Positions 1 to 7,683 of a stretch of DNA of 28,622 nucleotides are shown here, piece by piece. The notes beneath the pieces are model-generated. The model was not told the DNA's origin and searched no databases. It saw only the letters and a list, made by a program, of their open reading frames with translations. The DNA is from Bacillota bacterium (GTDB lineage Bacteria; Bacillota; UBA4882; UBA8346), in the NCBI GenBank assembly GCA_023436305.1, contig JAEZJQ010000035.1:1-28622 (forward strand), written 5' to 3'. Each line of letters begins with the position of its first letter. The stretch's first letter is position 1. The position numbers were made by a program, and so were the translations under genes.

Positions 1-32
1 CGAATTAAAAACAACATACGGGGGAATTTACC

Positions 33-629
33 ATGAAAAAATACATAATCCTTTTGTTAACCGTTATGATGATGGGCGCATTTACTGCCGGCGCCTCCGC
101 CGGCGCTTTGGGTGTAAACGTCCCGCCGGGGTTTGTGCTGGAATTGGATAGCGTTTTTACTTCGGGCGGCAATTATTTTTATCCTTCTTTTGTTGCCGGG
201 CTCAATGATAACCTGGCCCTTGGCGTTATGTATGATACTTCATTCAATTACTTTACGGTTTCGGGCCGGTATGGTATTGTAAAAAACCTTGCCGCCGATG
301 TTTATTACCGTTTTTATGATATGGGCAGTTGGAAGGCCGATCTGCGCGGTAAGTCCTTCTTAAATCAAAACTTGGCGCTTTCGGGTATGGTAAGCTATGA
401 CAGCATGGGTGCCGGTAGCTTTGGGGCGCTGGGACAGGCTGAATATTTATTAAGTGAAAATTGGATGGCAAACGCCGGTTTCAATTATGCCAATTCATCC
501 ACTTCTCTTTTGCTTGGGACCGATTTTGCCACCGGAGACTGGGAGATTGGGTTCAATTGTATTTTTCCAACGGCTGATTTTAGCAATCCTATGATTGAAC
601 TGGTTGTGGACTATTTGATTAAGAAATAA
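33..629 (+). CDS. Secreted beta-barrel-like (putative outer-membrane) protein
   Basis: I do not recognise a named family for this 198-residue protein. It has a clear Sec signal peptide: MKK, a hydrophobic core to about residue 19, and an AxA cleavage site (Ala21-Ser22-Ala23). The mature part is rich in Gly, Asn, Tyr and Phe. It shows repeated short stretches of alternating polar and hydrophobic residues separated by turn-like Asn/Gly/Asp segments, as in small transmembrane beta-barrels. It has no helical membrane segment after the signal, no LPXTG motif and no lipobox. It ends IELVVDYLIKK, without the C-terminal Phe common in proteobacterial barrels. The ATG is preceded by a GGGGGAA ribosome binding site. 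A terminator follows directly, so it is probably the last or only gene of its unit. If it is an outer-membrane protein, the host is diderm. A secreted beta-sandwich is the alternative. Confidence 0.7.
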   Translation: MKKYIILLLTVMMMGAFTAGASAGALGVNVPPGFVLELDSVFTSGGNYFYPSFVAGLNDNLALGVMYDTSFNYFTVSGRYGIVKNLAADVYYRFYDMGSWKADLRGKSFLNQNLALSGMVSYDSMGAGSFGALGQAEYLLSENWMANAGFNYANSSTSLLLGTDFATGDWEIGFNCIFPTADFSNPMIELVVDYLIKK

Positions 630-649
630 GCTGTTAAGTACGGTGTAAG

Positions 650-682
650 CAGGGTTAGGGATTGTCCCCTAACCCTGTTAAT
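650..682 (+). terminator. Stem-loop terminator after the barrel-like gene
   Basis: A perfect 11-bp inverted repeat (CAGGGTTAGGG / CCCTAACCCTG) with a 6-nt loop starts about 20 nt after the stop codon. Only a weak TTAATT tract follows, so termination may be modest. Confidence 0.6.
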
Positions 683-779
683 TGTCTCTCTTATTCAAGA
701 GATAGGGTTTACCGGCTTAATTGGCGGTTTTATGGAAGGCGATTCACGAAAAAACTTTGCTTTACGGGAGGATATGGGA

Positions 780-1124
780 ATGTTACAACAACCATTCATA
801 AAAGCAGTTTTTGAAGTGCTTGAGGATGAGATTAACCGGATAGATTTCAAGGCCAACCGGAAATACGCCGCCAAGAAAACGGGGATAGAGGCAGTTATGA
901 AAATTTTGAGCAGTTTGCCTGAAACGGTCGAAACCGAAGCCGGGCCAGTGAATGTCCGGGCGCTTTTAGAAGATCTTGAGGAATTATATAAGCATATGTT
1001 CGGGATCGGTTTTGATATTGCGATAAAACAAGGGTTCTCCACGGCGTTCAAACTGATATTTTATAGCCTGACCATGGACGCGGGAGAATGTTTGGCGGAT
1101 AATGAAACAAAGGCGGCGCTTTGA
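780..1124 (+). CDS. Small helical protein of unknown function
   Basis: This 114-residue protein matches no family I recognise. The start chosen is the ATG at 780, because GGGAGG lies about 9 nt upstream. An in-frame ATG at 774 is too close to that site, and the longer form from 732 has none. The protein looks wholly alpha-helical and acidic in its first half (VFEVLEDEINRIDF). A Gly-Pro turn follows near residue 55, then another acidic helix (LLEDLEELYKHMF) and a more hydrophobic segment (FGIGFDIAIKQGF). There is no signal peptide and no convincing membrane helix. It sits alone between two terminators. A small hairpin (TCTCTT-ATTC-AAGAGA, 687-702) lies in its leader. A regulatory or structural role is possible, but nothing in the sequence shows one. 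Confidence 0.7.
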   Translation: MLQQPFIKAVFEVLEDEINRIDFKANRKYAAKKTGIEAVMKILSSLPETVETEAGPVNVRALLEDLEELYKHMFGIGFDIAIKQGFSTAFKLIFYSLTMDAGECLADNETKAAL

Positions 1125-1165
1125 TTTTGGAGCCGATTTTTTTAGTTAATGTCGAAAGGTCATTA

Positions 1166-1201
1166 AAAAATCCGGTGGTTCCAGAAATCGCCGGATTTTT
1201 C
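1166..1201 (+). terminator. Rho-independent terminator
   Basis: AAAAATCCGG and CCGGATTTTT form a stem around a loop of about 15 nt, and the right arm runs into a T tract. It follows the small unknown gene and insulates the topoisomerase promoters downstream. Confidence 0.75.
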
Positions 1202-1263
1202 TATGGCGGGAAGTTGGATAAGAATAATTAACCGAGAATCCAAGCGAAGTGAAAATAATTAAA

Positions 1264-1293
1264 TTGTCATTGTAACGATGATAATGGTAAAAT
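1264..1293 (+). promoter_or_regulatory. Upstream sigma-A-type promoter candidate for the topoisomerase operon
   Basis: TTGTCA (1264-1269) and TAAAAT (1288-1293) are separated by 18 bp. This is a second, weaker candidate upstream of the LexA-box promoter. If used, it would give a long leader and LexA-blocked elongation or readthrough. Confidence 0.45.
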
Positions 1294-1339
1294 GATACCG
1301 CAAATCATTTTTTTACTTCGATAAAGCCCGTAACTCCTC

Positions 1340-1368
1340 TTGACACGAACACAGGTTCGATATATGAT
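1340..1368 (+). promoter_or_regulatory. Sigma-A promoter with embedded LexA (SOS) box
   Basis: TTGACA (1340-1345) and TATGAT (1363-1368) are separated by exactly 17 bp. The spacer holds CGAACACAGGTTCG (1346-1359), a perfect CGAAC-N4-GTTCG palindrome. This is the half-site architecture of the Gram-positive LexA/DinR box (consensus CGAACRNRYGTTYG); only one central base departs from consensus. A repressor bound here would cover both the -35/-10 spacer and the -10 element. The ParE-like start codon lies about 36 nt beyond the -10. Confidence 0.75.
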
Positions 1369-1404
1369 TAATACCGAAATTCTCTGCAAAGGTGGTTTTT
1401 TACC

Positions 1405-3381
1405 ATGGCCGCGCCGAAACAAAGTACCTATGATAACAACAGCATCTCAAGCCTTAAGGGTCCGGATCGGGTCCGGCTGCGGCCGGGGGTTATTTTCGGT
1501 TCCGATGGGATCGAAGGCTGCCAGCACTCTTTCTTTGAAATTCTTTCGAACTCAATCGATGAAGCCCGGGAGGGTTTCGGGGAGCGGATCAAAGTAGTCC
1601 GTCATATCGATGGGTCCATTACCGTCATCGATGAGGGGCGCGGTATTCCGCTGGATTTCAATCCCAAAGAAAACCGCTACAACTGGGAACTGGTTTTCTG
1701 CGAACTTTACGCGGGCGGAAAATACAAAAACAACAGCGGCGAAAACTATGAATTCAGCCTGGGATTGAACGGCCTTGGCAGTTGCGCCACCCAATACAGT
1801 TCCGAGTATATGGATGTCACCGTCTGCCGGGATGGTTATAAATTTGAATTGCACTTTGAAAAAGGGGAGAATATCGGAGGTTTAAAGAAAGAGAAGTTTA
1901 AATATGAGCGTACCGGAACCGTCATTCGTTGGAAACCCGATCTGAAAGTCTTTACCGATATCGCCATTCCACTGGAATACTATCAGAATACGCTGAAAAA
2001 GCAAGCGGTGGTCAATGCCGGGTTAACATTTCAACTTCGGGACGAAGCCGGCGGCGAGACCTATGAATATTGCTACCCAAACGGGATCGTGGATTACATC
2101 AAGGAGATCAGCGGAGATAAAGGTTTTACCGAAGTTCAATCCTATCAGACCCAAACCCGGGGCCGGGATCGGGAGGATAAGCCCGAATACCGGGTCAAAA
2201 TGCAGATCGCCTTTTGCTTTAATAATGAGACAAATTTGTTGGAATATTACCATAATTCCAGTTTCCTGGAGTATGGCGGAGCGCCGGACAAGGCGGTGAA
2301 GAACGCTTTGGTGTATGAGATCGATAAATGTCTGAAATCCCGGAATAAATATAATAAGGATGAGGCCAAGGTTACTTTTGCCGATATTCAGGACAGTCTT
2401 ATTCTGGTAACCAATTCTTTCTCCACCGAAACCAGTTATGAGAATCAAACCAAGAAGTCGATTACCAATAAATTCATTCAGGAAGCCATGACCGATTTCC
2501 TCAAGCAGCAATTGGAGATTTATTTCATTGAAAACAAGGCCGAAAGTGAACGGATTCTGGAACAGATCCTGATCAACAAGCGCAGCCGGGAGACGGCGGA
2601 GCGGACCCGGATTAATATTAAAAAGAAACTCACCGGCAGCGTGGATATATCCAACCGGGTCAAAAAATTCGTGGATTGCCGGACCAAGGACTTAAGCAAA
2701 CGGGAGATATATATCGTGGAGGGCGATTCGGCCCTGGGTTCCTGTAAGATGGGACGGGATGCGGAGTTTCAAGCCATCATGCCGGTGCGGGGCAAAATTT
2801 TAAATTGTCTCAAGGCGGAGTACGATGGCATCTTTAAAAGCGAGATTATCGTTGATCTGCTGAAAGTCCTGGGTTGCGGTGTGGAGATCAAGTCAAAACA
2901 TAACAAGGATTTAAATACGTTTGATCTGAACAATCTGCGCTGGAATAAGATCATCATCTGCACCGACGCCGATGTGGACGGATTCCAGATCCGAACCCTG
3001 ATCTTGGCCATGCTGTACCGGCTGGCGCCGACTCTGATTCAATCCGGCAAGGTATATATCGCCGAATCGCCGCTGTTCGAGATCACCACCAAGGATCATA
3101 CGTATTTTGCATACTCGGAAAAGGAAAAACAGGCGATAGTCGCCAAAATTTCAGGGAAATACACCATACAGCGTTCCAAAGGTCTGGGTGAAAATGAACC
3201 GGAGATGATGTGGCAAACTACCATGAACCCGGCGACCCGCCGTTTGATTCAGGTGCTGCCGGACGATCTGGAACGCACCGATCAGGTTTTCGACTTATTG
3301 CTGGGGGATAATTTACAGGGACGAAAAGACTTTATTGAAGAAAACGGATATAAATATCTGGACATGCTGGATGTCAGTTGA
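1405..3381 (+). CDS. Type II topoisomerase ATPase/Toprim subunit (ParE/GyrB-like, divergent)
   Basis: This is the B-type subunit of a gyrase/topoisomerase IV-like enzyme: it binds ATP, captures the transport DNA segment and supplies the Toprim metal site. At 658 residues it has the usual length. Visible motifs in order are the GHKL ATPase (NSIDEA, DEGRGIP, and the lid GLNGLGS), the QTK switch lysine (NQTKKS), the Toprim glutamate (VEGDSALGS) with its DxD (TDADVDGF), and the C-terminal QRSKGLGE box. Several sites differ from canonical GyrB: EGDSALGS for EGDSAGGS, PVRGK for PLKGK, and GCQHSFFEILSNSIDEA in the ATPase helix. Divergent second copies of this kind are known in Clostridia. An AAAGGTGG site precedes the ATG. 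The A-type subunit follows after 25 nt in the same operon. Whether it acts as a decatenase or a supercoiling enzyme cannot be read from the sequence. Confidence 0.9.
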   Translation: MAAPKQSTYDNNSISSLKGPDRVRLRPGVIFGSDGIEGCQHSFFEILSNSIDEAREGFGERIKVVRHIDGSITVIDEGRGIPLDFNPKENRYNWELVFCELYAGGKYKNNSGENYEFSLGLNGLGSCATQYSSEYMDVTVCRDGYKFELHFEKGENIGGLKKEKFKYERTGTVIRWKPDLKVFTDIAIPLEYYQNTLKKQAVVNAGLTFQLRDEAGGETYEYCYPNGIVDYIKEISGDKGFTEVQSYQTQTRGRDREDKPEYRVKMQIAFCFNNETNLLEYYHNSSFLEYGGAPDKAVKNALVYEIDKCLKSRNKYNKDEAKVTFADIQDSLILVTNSFSTETSYENQTKKSITNKFIQEAMTDFLKQQLEIYFIENKAESERILEQILINKRSRETAERTRINIKKKLTGSVDISNRVKKFVDCRTKDLSKREIYIVEGDSALGSCKMGRDAEFQAIMPVRGKILNCLKAEYDGIFKSEIIVDLLKVLGCGVEIKSKHNKDLNTFDLNNLRWNKIIICTDADVDGFQIRTLILAMLYRLAPTLIQSGKVYIAESPLFEITTKDHTYFAYSEKEKQAIVAKISGKYTIQRSKGLGENEPEMMWQTTMNPATRRLIQVLPDDLERTDQVFDLLLGDNLQGRKDFIEENGYKYLDMLDVS

Positions 3382-3406
3382 GGAATAAAAACGGGGGGCT
3401 TTGCAG

Positions 3407-5602
3407 ATGGGAACGTCCAATTTAATCGAACAGAAAATTATAGATACCTTGGAACAAAACTATATGCCTTATGCCATGAGCGTCATTGTATCGCGGGCGA
3501 TTCCGGAGATTGACGGATTTAAACCAGCCCACCGTAAATTGCTCTTCACAATGTACAAGATGGGGCTTTTATCGGGAGGCCGGACCAAGTCCGCCAATAT
3601 CGTGGGCCAGACCATGAAACTAAATCCCCACGGCGATATGGCCATTTATGAAACCATGGTCCGTTTAACCCGGGGTAATGATGCCTTGCTGCTGCCGTTT
3701 ATCGATTCCAAAGGCAACTTTGGGAAACAATACTCGCGGGATATGCATTTCGCCGCTCCCCGGTATACCGAAGCCAAGCTGGACAAGATCTGTGAGGAAT
3801 TATTCAAGGATCTGGAGAAAGATACGGTCGACTTCGTGGACAACTATGACGGCACCTTGAAAGAACCCACGCTTTTACCGGCGACTTTTCCCAATATCCT
3901 GGTCAACGCCAACCAGGGTATTGCCGTAGGCATGGCCAGTAACATCTGCAGTTTTAACCTGCAAGAGGTTTGCGAGACCACCGTTGCCTACTTGCAGAAC
4001 CCCGAAACCGATCTGGTCCCATATCTCAAAGCCCCGGATTTTGCTTCCGCCGGCCAATTGATTTATAATGAGCGGGATATCCGGGAGATTTACGAAACCG
4101 GACGGGGCAGTTTTAAACTGCGGGCCAAATACCGTTTCGATCAAGCCAACAATTGCCTGGAGATCTATCAGATCCCCTATACCACCACTGCGGAAGCCAT
4201 CATCGACGCCCTCATCGAGTTGGTTAAAAACGGTAAAATCAAAGAGATCGTTGATGTCCGCGATGAAACCGATCTTAATGGGCTGAAAATCACCTTGGAT
4301 CTCCGAAAAAACACGGAACCCGAGCCGTTGATGAATAAACTGTTCAAGTTGACTCCGCTGCAGGATTCATTTAGCTGTAATTTTAATATTCTAATTCATG
4401 GCCGGCCGAAAGTTTTAGGCGTCCGGGATATTTTAAACGAATGGACCTGCTTCCGGATTGATTGTATCAAACGGCAAACCATGTTCGACATCCGGAAAAA
4501 GTCCGAGAAACTTCATCTATTAAAAGGGTTGGAAAAGATTTTACTGGATATCGACCGGGCCATCAAGATCATCCGCGAGACCGAGCAGGAGACGGCGGTC
4601 ATTCCCAACCTGATGCAAGGTTTCGCCATTGACCAAATCCAGGCGGAGTTTATCGCCGAGATTAAATTGCGCAATTTGAATAAAGAATATATCCTGAACC
4701 GGACCGGTGAAATTGCCGGACTTAAGCAGGAGATTGCCGCCCTCAACGAACTTCACGCCGACGAAAGCAAGATCAAACAATTAATTATCAAGCAGTTGGG
4801 GGAGATTGCCAAAAAGTACGGCCAACCCCGCCGGACTGAGCTCATCGGGGAGGAACATATCGAAGAGATCACTACCGAGCACTTAATTGAAGATTATAAC
4901 CTGAAAATCTTCCTCACGGAACATAATTATTTAAAAAAAGTTCCATTGACCTCGTTGCGGGCGAACCCGGAGCAGAAACTGAAAGATGATGACCGGATTA
5001 TTCAGGAGTTGGAGACCCATAACAAGGCCGACTTACTGCTTTTTTCCAATAAACACACGGTTTATAAGCTGAAAATATATGATATTAATGATCACAAAGC
5101 CAGTAGTCTGGGAGAGTATTTAACCAACCTGCTTCAGTTGGAAGCGGATGAGAAGATTATTTATTTGGTGGCCACCGATGATTACCGGGGCTATTTACTT
5201 TTTGCCTTTGAAAACGGCAAAATCGCCAAAGTCGATCTGGCCGGTTACGCCACCAAAACCAACCGTCGTAAACTGACCAATGCTTATTCGGATCTGGCGT
5301 CCCTGGTCGCCATGCGGTTTTTGGAAACGGATTTGGAATTGGTGGCCTTTAGCAGTATCAGCAAAGTGCTCATCTTCAACACCAGCACCATTAATCCCAA
5401 AACCACCCGCGACTCGCAAGGGGTTCAGGTTCTAGCCTCGAAAAAAGGCAGCCGGATGGTGGCGTTAAAAGAGATTTCCGAGATAAAATTTACCGATCCG
5501 GATTATTACCGGACCAAGAACATCCCGGCCATTGGCTGTTATTTAAAAGATGAGGACCGGCAAGAAAAGCAAGGAGAGTTGGAATTACCAATTGAAAGTT
5601 GA
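3407..5602 (+). CDS. Type II topoisomerase DNA-cleavage subunit (ParC/GyrA-like, divergent)
   Basis: This is the A-type subunit (731 residues) that cuts and rejoins DNA through a tyrosine. The catalytic Tyr is about residue 120 (AAPRYTEAKL), followed by the conserved KDTVDFVDNYDGT and GIAVGMASNI. A long coiled-coil region follows (about 370-480), then a short C-terminal domain. I see no GyrA-box (QRRGGKG-like), which favours a ParC-type relaxing/decatenating enzyme. In the quinolone pocket the motif reads NPHGDMAIYE: Met78 stands where Ser83 of E. coli GyrA sits, and Glu82 where Asp87 sits. The ATG at 3407 has GGGGGG 8 nt upstream; a TTG at 3401 is too close to that site. The last codons run into a TTGAAAG-like degenerate repeat. 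A terminator follows, closing the operon. Confidence 0.9.
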   Translation: MGTSNLIEQKIIDTLEQNYMPYAMSVIVSRAIPEIDGFKPAHRKLLFTMYKMGLLSGGRTKSANIVGQTMKLNPHGDMAIYETMVRLTRGNDALLLPFIDSKGNFGKQYSRDMHFAAPRYTEAKLDKICEELFKDLEKDTVDFVDNYDGTLKEPTLLPATFPNILVNANQGIAVGMASNICSFNLQEVCETTVAYLQNPETDLVPYLKAPDFASAGQLIYNERDIREIYETGRGSFKLRAKYRFDQANNCLEIYQIPYTTTAEAIIDALIELVKNGKIKEIVDVRDETDLNGLKITLDLRKNTEPEPLMNKLFKLTPLQDSFSCNFNILIHGRPKVLGVRDILNEWTCFRIDCIKRQTMFDIRKKSEKLHLLKGLEKILLDIDRAIKIIRETEQETAVIPNLMQGFAIDQIQAEFIAEIKLRNLNKEYILNRTGEIAGLKQEIAALNELHADESKIKQLIIKQLGEIAKKYGQPRRTELIGEEHIEEITTEHLIEDYNLKIFLTEHNYLKKVPLTSLRANPEQKLKDDDRIIQELETHNKADLLLFSNKHTVYKLKIYDINDHKASSLGEYLTNLLQLEADEKIIYLVATDDYRGYLLFAFENGKIAKVDLAGYATKTNRRKLTNAYSDLASLVAMRFLETDLELVAFSSISKVLIFNTSTINPKTTRDSQGVQVLASKKGSRMVALKEISEIKFTDPDYYRTKNIPAIGCYLKDEDRQEKQGELELPIES

Positions 5603-5640
5603 AGCTTGAAAAGTTGGAATTTGAAATAACGTTGAAGTGA

Positions 5641-5680
5641 AACAGAGGTTGTCTTGACCCATGACAGCCTCTGTTTTTTC
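5641..5680 (+). terminator. Rho-independent terminator of the topoisomerase operon
   Basis: ACAGAGGTTGTC pairs with GACAGCCTCTGT around an 8-9 nt loop and is followed by six T residues. It lies about 40 nt after the ParC-like stop codon. Confidence 0.88.
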
Positions 5681-5725
5681 ACGGCTGAATCAGCTTATTT
5701 CGGGTTTTGGCACGATAAATCCCGG

Positions 5726-6487
5726 TTAAAAAATCCGGAGCAAAGCTAACAATATCAATAATGTCCCGGGTAAAATCGCCAATAATTTCTCATTCACTTT
5801 AAACATACCGGCGCATTTTTCGCCGAAAAAAACACCCGTATACAGAAAAACCATTTGAAAAGCCCCAATAGCCAGCGGAATCCATATCGAATCAAACCCC
5901 ATTAAACCGCTGCCAATCCCTACGCCGATGGCATCCACCGATAATGCCAACCCCAGCAGGAACGATTCGGAAGTACTAATGATCCCCGAATGGTCCATAT
6001 CGAATTCCAGAGGGTCCCGAAAGATATGGATGGTGATTCCCAAGGATTTAATTGCAATTTTGCAAAGAGTCCGGACTTCTTGTTCAAGTGTACCCCCCGG
6101 GTGTCGGGAGAACCGGTTTTGATAGCTCGAATCATTAGTATCCGGCAGGCCTTGTTCATTATTTCGAAAAAGAAGCCAATTCTTGTCCGGATTCGCTTCC
6201 ATACCATTGCCCCCGGAATCTGTTTTATTTTTAAATAGTGCCTGGGTAATAATCCACAGGCCCATAAGGATTAAAATAACTACGCCGCATAGCTTGGCAA
6301 ACCGGGGAATTAGACCGGATAATGACTTCCCGATGATGATAGCAAGCCCCGAATAAAGAATGGAAAAGAGACAAACAATTAGTTTTGAGCCAATTGGAAT
6401 TTTAACCTTGCGTAACCCATAAACAATTCCAACTCCTAAAGCGTCCAAACTGAGCGATATCGCCAGAATGATGATTGAAAAAAGCAT
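5726..6487 (-). CDS. ytaF: YtaF-type sporulation membrane protein (MntP-like fold)
   Basis: This is an integral membrane protein of the YtaF family, related to the MntP manganese exporter. It contains two related halves, each opening with a conserved intramembrane Asp motif: LSLDALGVGI near the N-terminus and LSVDAIGVGI in the second half. Each half has about three hydrophobic helices. A hydrophilic loop of roughly 75 residues (about 88-165, rich in Asn, Asp and Arg) joins them and is longer than in MntP. YtaF is linked to sporulation in Bacillus by annotation, and its substrate is not established. The start used here is the ATG at 6487, with GGGAG 9 nt upstream; a TTG nine bases further upstream abuts that site. 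The gene has its own promoter and is divergent from the VanW gene. Confidence 0.85.
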   Translation of the reverse strand: MLFSIIILAISLSLDALGVGIVYGLRKVKIPIGSKLIVCLFSILYSGLAIIIGKSLSGLIPRFAKLCGVVILILMGLWIITQALFKNKTDSGGNGMEANPDKNWLLFRNNEQGLPDTNDSSYQNRFSRHPGGTLEQEVRTLCKIAIKSLGITIHIFRDPLEFDMDHSGIISTSESFLLGLALSVDAIGVGIGSGLMGFDSIWIPLAIGAFQMVFLYTGVFFGEKCAGMFKVNEKLLAILPGTLLILLALLRIF

Positions 6488-6529
6488 CCCCTTCAACTCC
6501 CGCTAAAGCGTATCTAAGATCAATATGCT

Positions 6530-6559
6530 ATTATATGGCCCCAAGTCATAATCGGTCAA
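6530..6559 (-). promoter_or_regulatory. Sigma-A-type promoter of ytaF
   Basis: Read on the minus strand, TTGACC (6559-6554) and TATAAT (6535-6530) are separated by 18 bp. The -10 lies about 43 nt before the chosen ATG. Confidence 0.7.
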
Positions 6560-6634
6560 AAATAACAGGAAAATCCCATGAATTCGATGAGTGCCGGTCA
6601 TGAATTTTGTTTTTGGGAATAACTATGGATCAGA

Positions 6635-7621
6635 TTGATGATTTCATTCATCGGGCAAAAGATGGGGGGTCAATTGGAAGTGCGGGGGATTGGATGGAGA
6701 TTGCTGGCGGGTGGGTGTTTTGTAGTCTTTATGCTGATTGGTTTTTGGGGATGGAAATATGTCTTCCCAAGATCACGTTCGATTCCTAAAAATATCAGTC
6801 ATTTCGGGCCCGCTCATCCGGAAACGGTTTATGATCAAGAGGGAGAAAATCATCCTTATGGCAGGCCGTTTCAGGGGGTACTTTTATGGGAAAACAGCCG
6901 GGGGTTTCATGAGTTTTGCGTTAAACAAAAGACCTCCTTGCGTATGGCCGCGTTTCAAACTACTTTACCCGATCCGCTGCCGGGTGAGGAGTATAATGTG
7001 GCTTTGGCGGCTGATTTATTAGCTGGAACCGTTGTTAAACCGGGAAAAATTTTCTCCATGAACGCCACAATCGGCCCCTATAGCAAAGAACAGGGTTTTC
7101 GGGAAGGGCCTATGTATTTGGGGAACCAAGTTGTTAAAACCATTGGTGGTGGTGTTTGTAAAATTGCCTCAACTTTATATAATGTGACTGTTCTAGCAGA
7201 TTTGGCGGTTATCGAACGGCATCAACACGGTATGCAAGTCCCGTATGTGCCACCGGGGCAAGACGCGACAGTATCCAACGGTTCCAAGGATTTTAAATTT
7301 AAAAATAACACCAATTATCCCGTGTTTATCTGGGCCGACACCAAACAAAATACTTTATATATGGCCATTTACGGTTCAACCATCCCACCCAAAGTAACGT
7401 GGCATCACAAAGTCTTACACCGGCAAAAAAACCAGACTATCTATCGTTATAATTCACATTTAAAACCGGGTGAAGAAAAAGTGGCGGTTGCGGGCGCGGA
7501 TGGTTTAACCGTAAAATCATGGCTCACCATTACTCATCCCAATGGTTCAAGGGTGAAGAAAGAACTCGGGATCAATTACTATAAACCACTACCACATGTT
7601 ATCGAACGCGGCACAAATTAA
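6635..7621 (+). CDS. VanW-family membrane-anchored protein
   Basis: This protein of about 320 residues carries the VanW domain, found in vancomycin-resistance clusters and widely in spore formers. Its biochemical role is unknown, but it is exported or cell-envelope associated. One N-terminal membrane segment (about residues 21-42, LLAGGCFVVFMLIGFWGW) anchors it. The family core follows: NVALAADLLAGTVVKPGKIFSMN, the glycine-rich KTIGGGVCKIASTLYN, the RHQHGMQVPYVPPGQDATV segment and FKNNTNYPVFI. The start is uncertain. TTG 6635, ATG 6638 and ATG 6662 are in frame and none has a strong ribosome binding site. Its divergent neighbour is ytaF. No van resistance genes are nearby, so resistance should not be inferred from the name. 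Confidence 0.88.
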   Translation: MMISFIGQKMGGQLEVRGIGWRLLAGGCFVVFMLIGFWGWKYVFPRSRSIPKNISHFGPAHPETVYDQEGENHPYGRPFQGVLLWENSRGFHEFCVKQKTSLRMAAFQTTLPDPLPGEEYNVALAADLLAGTVVKPGKIFSMNATIGPYSKEQGFREGPMYLGNQVVKTIGGGVCKIASTLYNVTVLADLAVIERHQHGMQVPYVPPGQDATVSNGSKDFKFKNNTNYPVFIWADTKQNTLYMAIYGSTIPPKVTWHHKVLHRQKNQTIYRYNSHLKPGEEKVAVAGADGLTVKSWLTITHPNGSRVKKELGINYYKPLPHVIERGTN

Positions 7622-7683
7622 CACCAAAGCCTGTTAATCCTTCAATCTTTAAATTTCACACTTTAAAATAGGGAGTGAAATTT

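Noticed and set aside
2023..2511. 162-residue minus-strand frame inside the ParE-like gene
   Set aside because: It lies fully antisense to a strongly conserved gene, has low-complexity hydrophobic content and no ribosome binding site.
6635..7621. Vancomycin resistance function
   Set aside because: Only the VanW-family domain is present; there is no VanH, VanA, VanX or sensor/regulator pair. VanW proteins are common in sensitive spore formers.
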